The notes under the pieces: generated by a model
What the model was told of the DNA's origin: nothing
Database searches by the model: none
Seen by the model: only the letters and a program-made list of their open reading frames with translations
Shown here: positions 1-5,531 of the stretch, piece by piece
Numbering within the stretch: the stretch's first letter is position 1
Layout of the letters: each line of letters begins with the position of its first letter
Made by a program: the position numbers and the translations under genes
Assembly: GCA_032111745.1 (NCBI GenBank)
Contig: JAULUH010000436.1
Span: 1 to 7,257 of the forward strand
From: JAULUH01 sp032111745
GTDB taxonomy: Bacteria; Chloroflexota; Anaerolineae; JAAEKA01
Direction: 5' to 3'
Length of the DNA: 7,257 bases

Positions 1-373
1 GCTCCTCGGCCAGATCCCACAGGCTCTTGCCCTCGTCCAGGGCGGCCTGCAACTGGTCCGGGGACATGTCCAACGCCCGGGCCACCAGCGCCTCCAGCTG
101 CAGGTAGGGGCGCAGCTTGTGCCAGGCCTGCATGCGCTCGGCCTGCTTGGCACCCAGCTCGCCTTCAGCCACGGCATCCTGAACTATCTTGGCGAAGGCG
201 CTCTCCCGCGCGGCGCGGAGCTGCTCCACCTCGATCCCCAAGGCCTCGGCCAGGGCCTCGTCCATCTCCGGGCCCGCCATCCAGCCACGGCCATGCCGGC
301 CCCAGCGGGGCCCAGGACCATGGCCCCAGCCCATCATCCTGCCATGCCATCCCATATGCTTACCACGATTCAT
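1..373 (-). CDS. Small helical-repeat protein with His/Met/Trp-rich head (3' end cut off)
   Basis: The first 124 codons are present; the C-terminus lies beyond the left edge. Residues 1-34 are very rich in His, Met, Trp, Gly and Arg (MNRGKHMGWHGRMMGW at the start) and contain no hydrophobic segment, so there is no signal peptide or anchor. Residues 37-124 are acidic-amphipathic helices in two similar units: a LGIEVEQLRAA block at about 45-55 and a LDMSPDQLQAALDEGKSL block at about 101-118. This spacing resembles the DUF2680/YckD-like small proteins, which carry repeated 'LG-x-x-x-EEL-x-A' units, but I do not recognise a specific family and assign no function. The head could bind metal ions, nucleic acid or membrane; that is inference. 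The start at 373 is fixed by a strong GAGGAGG ribosome-binding site 7 nt upstream. It lies 157 bp downstream of the HIT-like gene on the same strand and could be co-transcribed with it. Confidence 0.82.
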   Translation of the reverse strand, partial: MNRGKHMGWHGRMMGWGHGPGPRWGRHGRGWMAGPEMDEALAEALGIEVEQLRAARESAFAKIVQDAVAEGELGAKQAERMQAWHKLRPYLQLEALVARALDMSPDQLQAALDEGKSLWDLAEE

Positions 374-380
374 CGATTGT

Positions 381-387
381 CCTCCTC
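381..387 (-). promoter_or_regulatory. Strong Shine-Dalgarno site for the small protein
   Basis: On the minus strand the sequence reads GAGGAGG, followed by 7 nt and the ATG at 373. It is the best ribosome-binding site in the window. It decides the start of the partial small gene and shows that the minus strand, not the overlapping plus-strand frames, is coding here. Confidence 0.8.
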
Positions 388-411
388 GATATCCTATGTG
401 ATTCGTCGACA

Positions 412-427
412 CGTGCCACCTGGCACG
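412..427. repeat. Perfect inverted repeat, possible operator
   Basis: CGTGCCA-CC-TGGCACG has two 7-bp arms with a 2-bp centre, lying 39 bp upstream of the small gene's start. The centre is too short for a good RNA hairpin loop without losing a base pair, so a dimeric DNA-binding protein site is the more natural reading. No convincing -10/-35 pair could be fixed beside it. A GTGGCA/TAGGAT pair with 17-bp spacing exists, but its start point would fall inside the ribosome-binding site. The rest of 374-530 holds a second short hairpin (GCGGC-AGTGA-GCCGC, 436-450) without a T run and nothing else I can name. Confidence 0.35.
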
Positions 428-530
428 GTCCTGGTGCGGCAGTGAGCCGCTCTCCATTCTTGAGCATAGGGTACCCCACAATTGTTAAGACATTTCGATG
501 AACCTGCGCAAATGCTGTGCGCGCCAGGAA

Positions 531-1703
531 TCAGGCCAGCTCAGAGGCCTCGTGCGGCCGCACGGCTTCCAGGATGCGCCAGAGATAATCGTAGTCGACC
601 CGTTGCGCGTTGATGGCCTGGTACTCTTCCTCGGTGCACAGGATGAACTCGCCCAGGGTCTCCAACCCGGCCACCATCCCGGCCAGGCCCGGCGAGCGGG
701 TGTAAAACTTGTTGCGGGGAACGAAATAAAGCACGACGGCCTCATCCTCCCAAATGGCGCTGATGTTGCCCGAGGCGGCCTCCCCCAGCCGCAGATCCCA
801 TTCCAGCGTCAGGGCCACGCCATCGTCGATCACCGCGTCCCGCTCGCCGCTGACCCGGTAGGCCGTCATGGGATAGCCCTCCACGGGCAGGCGGGTGGCA
901 GCACCCGGCTCTGCCGGCCCGCCCGGGTTCTGGCGCTCTGTACGGCGGGCAGCCGCCTGCAGCGGAAATTGGCCATGGCCGTCGGGAATCTCGAAGAAAT
1001 GGTAGTGCAGGTGCTTCTCGATGCTGGCCCCCGCGCCGACGCCGTTGTAGAAGCCCACGAAGGTCGGCAGCTGGGCGGCGATGCCGTAGAGGTCCTCGAC
1101 GATGCGGCGGATGCGTGCCCGGGTGGCAGCCACGTCGTCCTGGACGTGGAAGGCCTGGGAGACATGCTCGCCGGCCGCCATGGTCAGGTGGGCCTTCATG
1201 AAGGGAAATGGGTTGCAGAGCGCGTTGTACCCGCGATCGTTGACCCTGAAGCTGTAGTAGCCCTGCACGCCCCGGTGCTGCCAGCGGATATTGTCGGCGC
1301 ACAGGAAGCAGGAGGGGTCGCTGGTGGCCACGGTGACGGCCCCCGGCGGTGCCGTCTTGCGGCCGGCGCCCTTAAAGCGCTCCGCGCGCTTGGGGTTGAA
1401 CTGGACGATGAAGAACTGGTCTTCGCCGTTGCCGGGCGCGCGGTAGCGGAAGTAGCTGACCTGGCTGAAGTCGTCCTGGATGAAGCCGATGTCGGTCTGC
1501 TGCGCATACAGGGCGCGCAGGGCCGCGGCTACCCCGCCTGTCGCGGCCAGGCCATCCAGTTCCTCCTGCAGGAGCGCCTGCTGCATCTCGTAGACGCGGT
1601 CGTTGTGCCGGCCCATGGCCGGCCGGCGCTCCGGCGCCACGTAGTCCGGCAGCGGGATGGCCTCGAAGGCCTGCTGGAGCTGGGCCACGTCTGTTGGCTT
1701 CAT
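531..1703 (-). CDS. DUF4922/HIT-like nucleotidyl transferase or phosphorylase family protein
   Basis: A 390-aa protein of the HIT/GalT/Ap4A-phosphorylase superfamily. The diagnostic histidine motif is HLHYHFF at residues 231-237, matching the His-x-His-x-His-x-x pattern of HIT enzymes, in which the central histidine forms a nucleotidyl intermediate. It is preceded by GVGAGAS (221-227), as in phosphorylase-type members. A CFLC pair (Cys132, Cys135) is a likely structural zinc half-site, and NPFPF (164-168) is the usual strand before the conserved His172. The C-terminal part (about 315-380, with LYFVPR and EEEY) resembles DUF4922 proteins. The expected chemistry is nucleotide-monophosphate transfer to or from phosphate or a phosphosugar; the substrate cannot be told from sequence. 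The start at 1703 is chosen because the promoter boxes straddle the longer ATG at 1796, and an AAGAGAG-like site lies about 8 nt upstream of 1703. No Shine-Dalgarno was seen at 1796. It is transcribed divergently from the ATPase gene. Confidence 0.82.
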   Translation of the reverse strand: MKPTDVAQLQQAFEAIPLPDYVAPERRPAMGRHNDRVYEMQQALLQEELDGLAATGGVAAALRALYAQQTDIGFIQDDFSQVSYFRYRAPGNGEDQFFIVQFNPKRAERFKGAGRKTAPPGAVTVATSDPSCFLCADNIRWQHRGVQGYYSFRVNDRGYNALCNPFPFMKAHLTMAAGEHVSQAFHVQDDVAATRARIRRIVEDLYGIAAQLPTFVGFYNGVGAGASIEKHLHYHFFEIPDGHGQFPLQAAARRTERQNPGGPAEPGAATRLPVEGYPMTAYRVSGERDAVIDDGVALTLEWDLRLGEAASGNISAIWEDEAVVLYFVPRNKFYTRSPGLAGMVAGLETLGEFILCTEEEYQAINAQRVDYDYLWRILEAVRPHEASELA

Positions 1704-1776
1704 GAGGGGCTCTCTTCTTGGTCGCGGGATTATCCAGGGTCGGCGCAACGAAAAGCGGTTGAGAGATTGCCCTTCG

Positions 1777-1806
1777 ATTATACGATCCCAGCCCATGGGA
1801 CGTCAA
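1777..1806 (-). promoter_or_regulatory. Sigma70-type promoter of the HIT-like gene
   Basis: On the minus strand TTGACG (1806-1801), an 18-bp spacer and a perfect TATAAT (1782-1777) form a near-consensus promoter. The start would fall near 1770, giving a leader of about 67 nt before the ATG at 1703. The ATG at 1796 lies between the two boxes and so could not be translated from this transcript, which settles the shorter protein start. Confidence 0.7.
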
Positions 1807-1903
1807 GGTTGGGTGGGAGCAGATTTGGCCACGGAACGATGGCCGAGAACAGGCGGTGAGTCAGTTATGATTGCCAGAAATGGGCATATTATGAAAGTCT
1901 CGA

Positions 1904-1932
1904 TTGACAAGAAAGGCCCATTCTTGTAAAAT
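1904..1932 (+). promoter_or_regulatory. Sigma70-type promoter of the ATPase gene, apparently leaderless
   Basis: A perfect TTGACA (1904-1909), a 17-bp spacer and TAAAAT (1927-1932, five of six consensus bases) are followed only 6 bp later by the ATG at 1939. The usual start point, about 7 bp after the -10 box, coincides with the A of that ATG. No Shine-Dalgarno sequence lies upstream of the ATG. The boxes sit in an AT-richer strip (about 1862-1938) within GC-rich surroundings. Confidence 0.75.
1907..1927. repeat. Inverted repeat between -35 and -10, probable operator
   Basis: ACAAGAA (1907-1913), a 7-bp centre and TTCTTGT (1921-1927) form a perfect dyad. It overlaps the last three bases of the -35 box and the first base of the -10 box of the ATPase promoter. 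A protein bound here would block or remodel polymerase binding. A related half-site, AATGGGC at 1879-1885, is inverted relative to GCCCATT at 1916-1922 and may be part of the same control region. The binding protein is unknown. Confidence 0.5.
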
Positions 1933-1938
1933 ACGGGC

Positions 1939-3156
1939 ATGAAGGTAATCCCTCGTGCCATCTTTCCAGACTTACAGCGTGCGCTCAAAGATCAGCGGGC
2001 CATCGTCATTACGGGCCAGCGCCGCGTCGGCAAGACGACGGCAGCGCGCTGGCTACTCGACCAGGCACCGACTGACAACCGGCTGTACCTCGACCTGGAG
2101 CGGCTGGACCAGCGCGCCGTGTTCTCCGAGAGCAACTATGACCTGGTGCTGGCCTTTCTGCGCAACCGTGGGCTAGATCCAAGCCGGCCGGCCACGGTGG
2201 CCCTGGACGAGATCCAGTATGCGCCGAACGTGCCCAGCATCGTGAAATACCTTTACGATGCCGCCCAGACAACCGGGCAACCAGGCATCAAGTTCATCCT
2301 GACCGGATCCAGCTCGTTTTACCTGAAGAATCTCTTTACCGAGTCGCTAGCTGGTCGCAAGGTCGTGTTCGAGCTGTTCCCACTGTCATTCGGGGAATTC
2401 CTGGCCTTTAACGGCGTATCCTATCGGTCGCGAGCCGGCTTTGCGGACATGGCCTTTGATCGCTTTGAATACGAACGCCTCAAGGGCTACTACGAGGAGT
2501 ACCTGGCGTATGGGGGCCTGCCCGAGGTAGCGCTGGCGCCTGGCGCCGAAACGAAAACCGAGATCCTCCGCGATGTGTTGTCATCGTATATCAACATCGA
2601 TATCCGGGTACTGGCCGACTTCCAGAAGATAGCCGAGCTGCAGCAACTGCTGCGGGTGCTGGCCAGCCGCATCGGCAATAAACTCGACCATGCCAAGCTG
2701 GCGAGCATCGTCGGCATCTCGCGACCGACACTAGTGCAGTACCTGGAATTCCTGGAGATGACCTACGTGATCCGGCGCCTGCCGGCCTATAGCGGCAGTA
2801 CGGATCGGGCTGCGGCGCTGGGACGCAAGCTCTACTTCTATGACAACGGCATCGCCGGTGTATTGGCACGGCTAAGCGAAGGGGCGCTGTTGGAGAATGC
2901 GGTCTTCAACCAGCTACGCGCCTACGGCGAGCTGTCCTACCTGGCGCGGGGCAGCAGCTACGAGATTGATTTCATCCTGGGCGGCGTTGCCGGACAGGGG
3001 AACACAGCCCTGGAAGTCAAGACGCATCCCCTGCCGGCCGATCTGCACAAGCTGCAGCGGCTGGCGGAACGCCTGGCCCTGCCCCAGGCGCACCTGGTCG
3101 GTCGGTTCCCGACCCCAGGATTCACTGATTTTGTGTGGGGTGGGTTGATTCTCTAG
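1939..3156 (+). CDS. AAA-type ATPase with C-terminal DUF4143 domain
   Basis: A 405-aa protein of the AAA_14/DUF4143 ATPase family. Residues 1-150 form the ATPase core: the Walker A loop GQRRVGKTT is at 26-34, Walker B VALDE at 87-91, and an LTGSSS sensor-like strand at 121-126. Residues about 235-282 look like a winged helix (DHAKLASIVGISRPTLVQYL region). The C-terminal DUF4143 part carries KLYFYDNGIAG (297-307) and then YEID (341-344) followed by ALEVK (357-361). That D...ExK pattern is that of the PD-(D/E)xK nuclease-like fold usual in this family. The family is widespread and often mobile; its biological role is poorly defined, and nuclease activity is not established. The length is normal and all motifs are intact. 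The N-terminus begins as family members do, which supports the ATG at 1939 despite the lack of a ribosome-binding site. It appears to be a single-gene unit; no clear terminator is seen after 3156. Confidence 0.93.
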   Translation: MKVIPRAIFPDLQRALKDQRAIVITGQRRVGKTTAARWLLDQAPTDNRLYLDLERLDQRAVFSESNYDLVLAFLRNRGLDPSRPATVALDEIQYAPNVPSIVKYLYDAAQTTGQPGIKFILTGSSSFYLKNLFTESLAGRKVVFELFPLSFGEFLAFNGVSYRSRAGFADMAFDRFEYERLKGYYEEYLAYGGLPEVALAPGAETKTEILRDVLSSYINIDIRVLADFQKIAELQQLLRVLASRIGNKLDHAKLASIVGISRPTLVQYLEFLEMTYVIRRLPAYSGSTDRAAALGRKLYFYDNGIAGVLARLSEGALLENAVFNQLRAYGELSYLARGSSYEIDFILGGVAGQGNTALEVKTHPLPADLHKLQRLAERLALPQAHLVGRFPTPGFTDFVWGGLIL

Positions 3157-3328
3157 CCGGGAGACTCTGATCGCGGCTCTGCCATCCTTGACTCCTGGCA
3201 CCGGACAGCCTTTCGATGCCGCACAACGTCCTGATGCCTGCGACCCGATGCGCTTCAGCATCATTGGCCCCTCGAGGAGAACTGGCAGATCCCCTGGCGC
3301 TTATCGCGCAGGGACTTGCCTGACCATC

Positions 3329-4537
3329 ATGGCGAATCAGACCATTGCCGCAGAACACCCGCTGGTCGAACCCCTGGCGCCGGACGCCGAGTTTCAAGCC
3401 GGCCAGGTAGCCACCATTGGGGCCGGGCACCTGGTGCACGATACCTATTCGGCGTTCCTCGCCCCCTTGCTGCCGGTCATCCAACAGCAGATGGGCATCG
3501 GCTACGCCCTCGCCGGCAGCCTGGCCATCTTCACCCAGCTGCCCAGCCTCCTCAACCCCTTCATCGGCTACATGGCCGACCGGATCAGCGTGCGCTACTT
3601 CGTCATCCTCGCCCCGGCGATCACGGGAACCCTGTTCAGCTGCCTTGGCCTGGCCCCTACCTACGCGCTGCTGGCCTTGCTGCTGTTTGCCGGGGGCATT
3701 AGCATCGCCGCCTTTCATGCCCCGGCGCCGGCCATGGTCGCCAAGATATCCGGGCAACGGGTGGGCACGGGGATGAGCATCTTCATGGCCATGGGCGAGC
3801 TGGCCCGGGCCCTCGGGCCCATCCTGGCCGTGGCCGGGGTGGCCTGGTTCGGCCTTGAGGGCATCTGGCGCCTGGGCGCGGTGGGCTGGCTCACCTCGGC
3901 TATCCTGTATCTCCGGCTGCGCCGCGTGCCGGCCACCGTGCGCCCGGCCGGCGGCTCAGGCCTCGATGGCTTCTGGGCTGAGGCCCGGCGGGTATTTCCC
4001 CCGCTGGCCTGGCTGATCGCCGGCCGCGCCCTGCTGCTGGCAGCCCTGACCACCTATCTGCCCATGTTCATGAGCGACGAGCGGGAGGCCAGCCTGTGGC
4101 TGGCGGCCTCGGCGCTGACCATCCTGCAGGCCGCCGGGGTGGCCGGCGCCCTGGCCACCGGCACCATGAGCGACCGGCTCGGGCGTCGGCGCATCCTGCT
4201 GGTGTTGTCGATCCTGGCCCCCGTGTTGCTGCTCGCCTTCGTGTATGGCCCTGCCTTTATGGCCCTGCCGCTGCTGCTGGCCCTCGGCCTGGCTGCCATC
4301 TCCCCCCAGCCCGTGATCATGGCCCTGGTGCAGGACCAGTTCCCCCACAACCGCGCCCTGGCCAACGGCACCTACCTGGCCATGGCCTTCCTGCTCTATG
4401 CCGGCGGCATCTGGGCGGTGGGCTTCCTGGGCGACCGCCTGGGACTGACTGCCGCCTTTGCCATCAGCGCAGGTCTCGCCGTGGCCAGCATTCCTGCCGT
4501 GCGGTTCCTGCCGGGCCGCGCAGCCAACACAGCCTGA
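3329..4537 (+). CDS. MFS carrier, fosmidomycin-resistance (Fsr)-like
   Basis: A 402-aa inner-membrane protein with about 12 hydrophobic segments in two halves. The first segment carries GHLVHDTYSAF (33-43), the 'GH-x-x-x-D' signature of the Fsr-type branch of the major facilitator superfamily. The MFS loop motif occurs as GYMADRISVR (80-89) and again in the second half as GTMSDRLGRRR (278-288). AAFHAPAPAMVA (127-138) and GTGMSIFMAMGE (147-158) match the Fsr pattern in segments 4-5. A hydrophilic linker (about 197-222) separates the halves. Transport is presumably proton-coupled; the substrate is unknown, and drug export is only one possibility. The ATG at 3329 is chosen because the frame upstream (from a TTG at 3188) encodes a polar, low-conservation-looking extension. 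The ribosome-binding site is weak (CAGGGA about 14 nt upstream). A TTGACT at 3188-3193 lacks a good -10 partner. The next gene starts 5 nt after the stop, so the two are probably one transcript. Confidence 0.87.
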   Translation: MANQTIAAEHPLVEPLAPDAEFQAGQVATIGAGHLVHDTYSAFLAPLLPVIQQQMGIGYALAGSLAIFTQLPSLLNPFIGYMADRISVRYFVILAPAITGTLFSCLGLAPTYALLALLLFAGGISIAAFHAPAPAMVAKISGQRVGTGMSIFMAMGELARALGPILAVAGVAWFGLEGIWRLGAVGWLTSAILYLRLRRVPATVRPAGGSGLDGFWAEARRVFPPLAWLIAGRALLLAALTTYLPMFMSDEREASLWLAASALTILQAAGVAGALATGTMSDRLGRRRILLVLSILAPVLLLAFVYGPAFMALPLLLALGLAAISPQPVIMALVQDQFPHNRALANGTYLAMAFLLYAGGIWAVGFLGDRLGLTAAFAISAGLAVASIPAVRFLPGRAANTA

Positions 4538-4542
4538 TCCTC

Positions 4543-5049
4543 ATGCACTCCGCAGCCAAGCATCAACCTGTGGTCTTCGGCTTCATGGCCGCTCCGAGCC
4601 GCAGCAGCGAGGAGGCCATCCTGCTGGCGATGAGTATCCGCGCGTTTGCCGGCCGCCTGGCCGATAGCCCGATCCTCGCCATAGTCCCGGTCTCGACGGA
4701 TGGTCTCCCCGATGCGACCACCACTGCATTGCGGAACCTGGGTGTAGACATCAGGGGCTGCGTTGTCGACCAGCCTGCCCTGGACTTCCCGTTCGCGACC
4801 AAGGTCTACGCCGCAACCGCCACAGAGGCTATGGCAGCGGAGCAGGCCGCACAACTGGTGTGGATGGACCGGGGATCGCTGGTGGTACAGGAGCCCACTG
4901 CACTGTGGCTACCTCCCGGCAAGGCCCTGGCCTACCGCCCGGTCGACCACACCCTGATCGGCTCTCCCTACGACGAGCCGCTGCGCACCTGGCTGGAGCA
5001 ACGCCTGGCCGAGGGCTCTTCCCCGGAAAACCCTGCGAACATGATCTAG
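4543..5049 (+). CDS. Unrecognised 168-aa protein, possibly truncated glycosyltransferase-like fold
   Basis: I do not recognise a family with confidence. The order of secondary structure suggests an alpha/beta fold: a strand VVFGFMA (9-15), a helix about 18-36, a strand PILAIVPVS about 42-50 and a helix with LRNLGVDI (67-74). Then a hydrophobic stretch LVWMDRGSLVVQEP (about 104-117) is followed by PPGKALAYRPV and IGSPYDEPL. A strand ending in Asp followed by 'LVVQEP' recalls nucleotide-diphosphosugar transferases with a D-x-D metal site, but here the place reads DRG, so metal binding is doubtful. The protein ends soon after YDEPL in a polar tail, as if a longer protein lost its C-terminal half. 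No signal peptide or membrane segment is present. There is no Shine-Dalgarno; the start 5 nt after the transporter stop suggests translational coupling. An internal ATG at 4585 is a possible alternative. Confidence 0.68.
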   Translation: MHSAAKHQPVVFGFMAAPSRSSEEAILLAMSIRAFAGRLADSPILAIVPVSTDGLPDATTTALRNLGVDIRGCVVDQPALDFPFATKVYAATATEAMAAEQAAQLVWMDRGSLVVQEPTALWLPPGKALAYRPVDHTLIGSPYDEPLRTWLEQRLAEGSSPENPANMI

Positions 5050-5073
5050 ATCATGGCGCGGTGGTCGACACGC

Positions 5074-5082
5074 TGCTATGCT
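5074..5082 (+). promoter_or_regulatory. Possible extended -10 promoter for the methyl-transfer genes
   Basis: TGCTATGCT fits the extended -10 form (TGn followed by TATGCT, four of six bases). No acceptable -35 box lies 16-18 bp upstream. A start near 5089 would place the strong hairpin at 5093-5113 at the very 5' end of the mRNA. This is a weak call; the two downstream genes may instead be read from the transporter unit. Confidence 0.25.
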
Positions 5083-5092
5083 GGGGAGTGTT

Positions 5093-5113
5093 GGCCGGTG
5101 GACCCCATCGGCC
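5093..5113 (+). other. Strong leader hairpin
   Basis: GGCCGGTGG, a 3-nt loop (ACC) and CCATCGGCC form a 9-bp stem with one G-U pair, in the 120-bp gap before the methyltransferase-type gene. It is followed by C-rich sequence and not by a T run, so it is not a classical intrinsic terminator. It could end or protect the upstream transcript or shape the leader of the downstream one. The gap is too short for a full cobalamin riboswitch, and I see no B12-box-like sequence. Confidence 0.4.
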
Positions 5114-5169
5114 GGCGGCCCAACCCCCCACCCGAGCTACCTGTTCACCCATAAGGAGCCTGAAGATCA

Positions 5170-5520
5170 ATGGAGATCATCGGCGAGAAAATCAACGGCA
5201 CCCGCAAGGCCGTGGCCGCGGCCATCGCCGAGCGCAACGCCGTAGCCATCACGGACCTGGCTGCCAGCCAGGCCGCGGCCGGCGCGTCCTGGCTCGATAT
5301 CAACGCCGGCACCCGGCCAGACCAGGAGCCGGCGGACCTGCTCTGGCTGGTAGAGACCGTCCAGGCCGCGGTGGACACCCCCCTCTGCCTGGACAGCGCC
5401 ATCCTGGACCCCACCGACCGCGAGCTGATGGCTACACTCAAGGCCACCGAGTTGGTGCTCGGCCTCGACAGGCGCGGCCTCAACTATACCCGGGCCTTCC
5501 GGGCCGGTCTATTTGCCTGA
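5170..5520 (+). CDS. Internally deleted methyltetrahydrofolate methyltransferase-type (pterin-binding) protein
   Basis: The protein has 116 aa, whereas related methyltetrahydrofolate:corrinoid methyltransferases such as AcsE/MeTr have about 260 aa. Residues 1-77 match the family's N-terminus: EIIGEKINGTR (2-12), the LDINAG strand (42-47), and LCLDSA (72-77) with the pterin-binding Asp at 75. Residues 78-116 match the extreme C-terminus: ILDPTDRELMA (78-88) and LNYTRAFRAG (104-113). The middle of the barrel is absent, including the segments that normally carry the 'MINS' Asn, the 'DPL' Asp and the 'GLSN' Asn. The join is in frame. A CCTGGAC 7-mer occurs on both sides of it (5388-5394 and 5403-5409). 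Methyl transfer is not expected from this product, although the reading frame and ribosome-binding site (AAGGAG, 5153-5158, 11 nt from the ATG) are intact. It is tightly linked to the corrinoid-activator gene, 11 nt downstream. It could be a pseudogene, an assembly collapse, or a small protein with a new role. Confidence 0.85.
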   Translation: MEIIGEKINGTRKAVAAAIAERNAVAITDLAASQAAAGASWLDINAGTRPDQEPADLLWLVETVQAAVDTPLCLDSAILDPTDRELMATLKATELVLGLDRRGLNYTRAFRAGLFA

Positions 5521-5531
5521 GAGGACTGGCA

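Noticed and set aside
391..419. GTGGCA-17 bp-TAGGAT promoter on the minus strand for the small gene
   Set aside because: Each box matches only four of six bases, and the start point would lie within the Shine-Dalgarno sequence, leaving it incomplete.
505..530. Hairpin after the HIT-like gene stop (CCTGGCGC...GCGCAGG, minus strand) as a terminator
   Set aside because: The stem has a bulge, the loop is large and no T tract follows.
498..1859. Long plus-strand open frame (about 453 codons) opposite the HIT-like gene
   Set aside because: It mirrors the minus-strand gene, has no recognisable motif, and the minus strand carries the HIT motif, a consensus promoter and a sensible start. Long antisense frames are expected at this GC content.
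1803..1988. Small minus-strand frame across the ATPase promoter
   Set aside because: It runs through the promoter, dyad and start of the ATPase gene, with no ribosome-binding site or recognisable product.
3155..3178. Hairpin AGCCG...CGGCT after the ATPase stop as a terminator
   Set aside because: Only a 5-bp stem with a 14-nt loop and no T run.
3122..3757. Minus-strand open frame of 211 codons spanning the end of the ATPase gene and the start of the transporter gene
   Set aside because: It overlaps two well-supported plus-strand genes, has Gly/Gln/Asp-rich shadow composition and no ribosome-binding site.
4096..4542. Upstream extension of the 168-aa protein frame into the transporter gene
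   Set aside because: The extension is the alternative frame of the transporter's second half; the ATG at 4543, just after the transporter stop, is the natural start.
5050..5169. Cobalamin riboswitch upstream of the methyl-transfer genes
   Set aside because: The gap is only 120 nt and no B12-box-like sequence was found; only a simple hairpin is visible.
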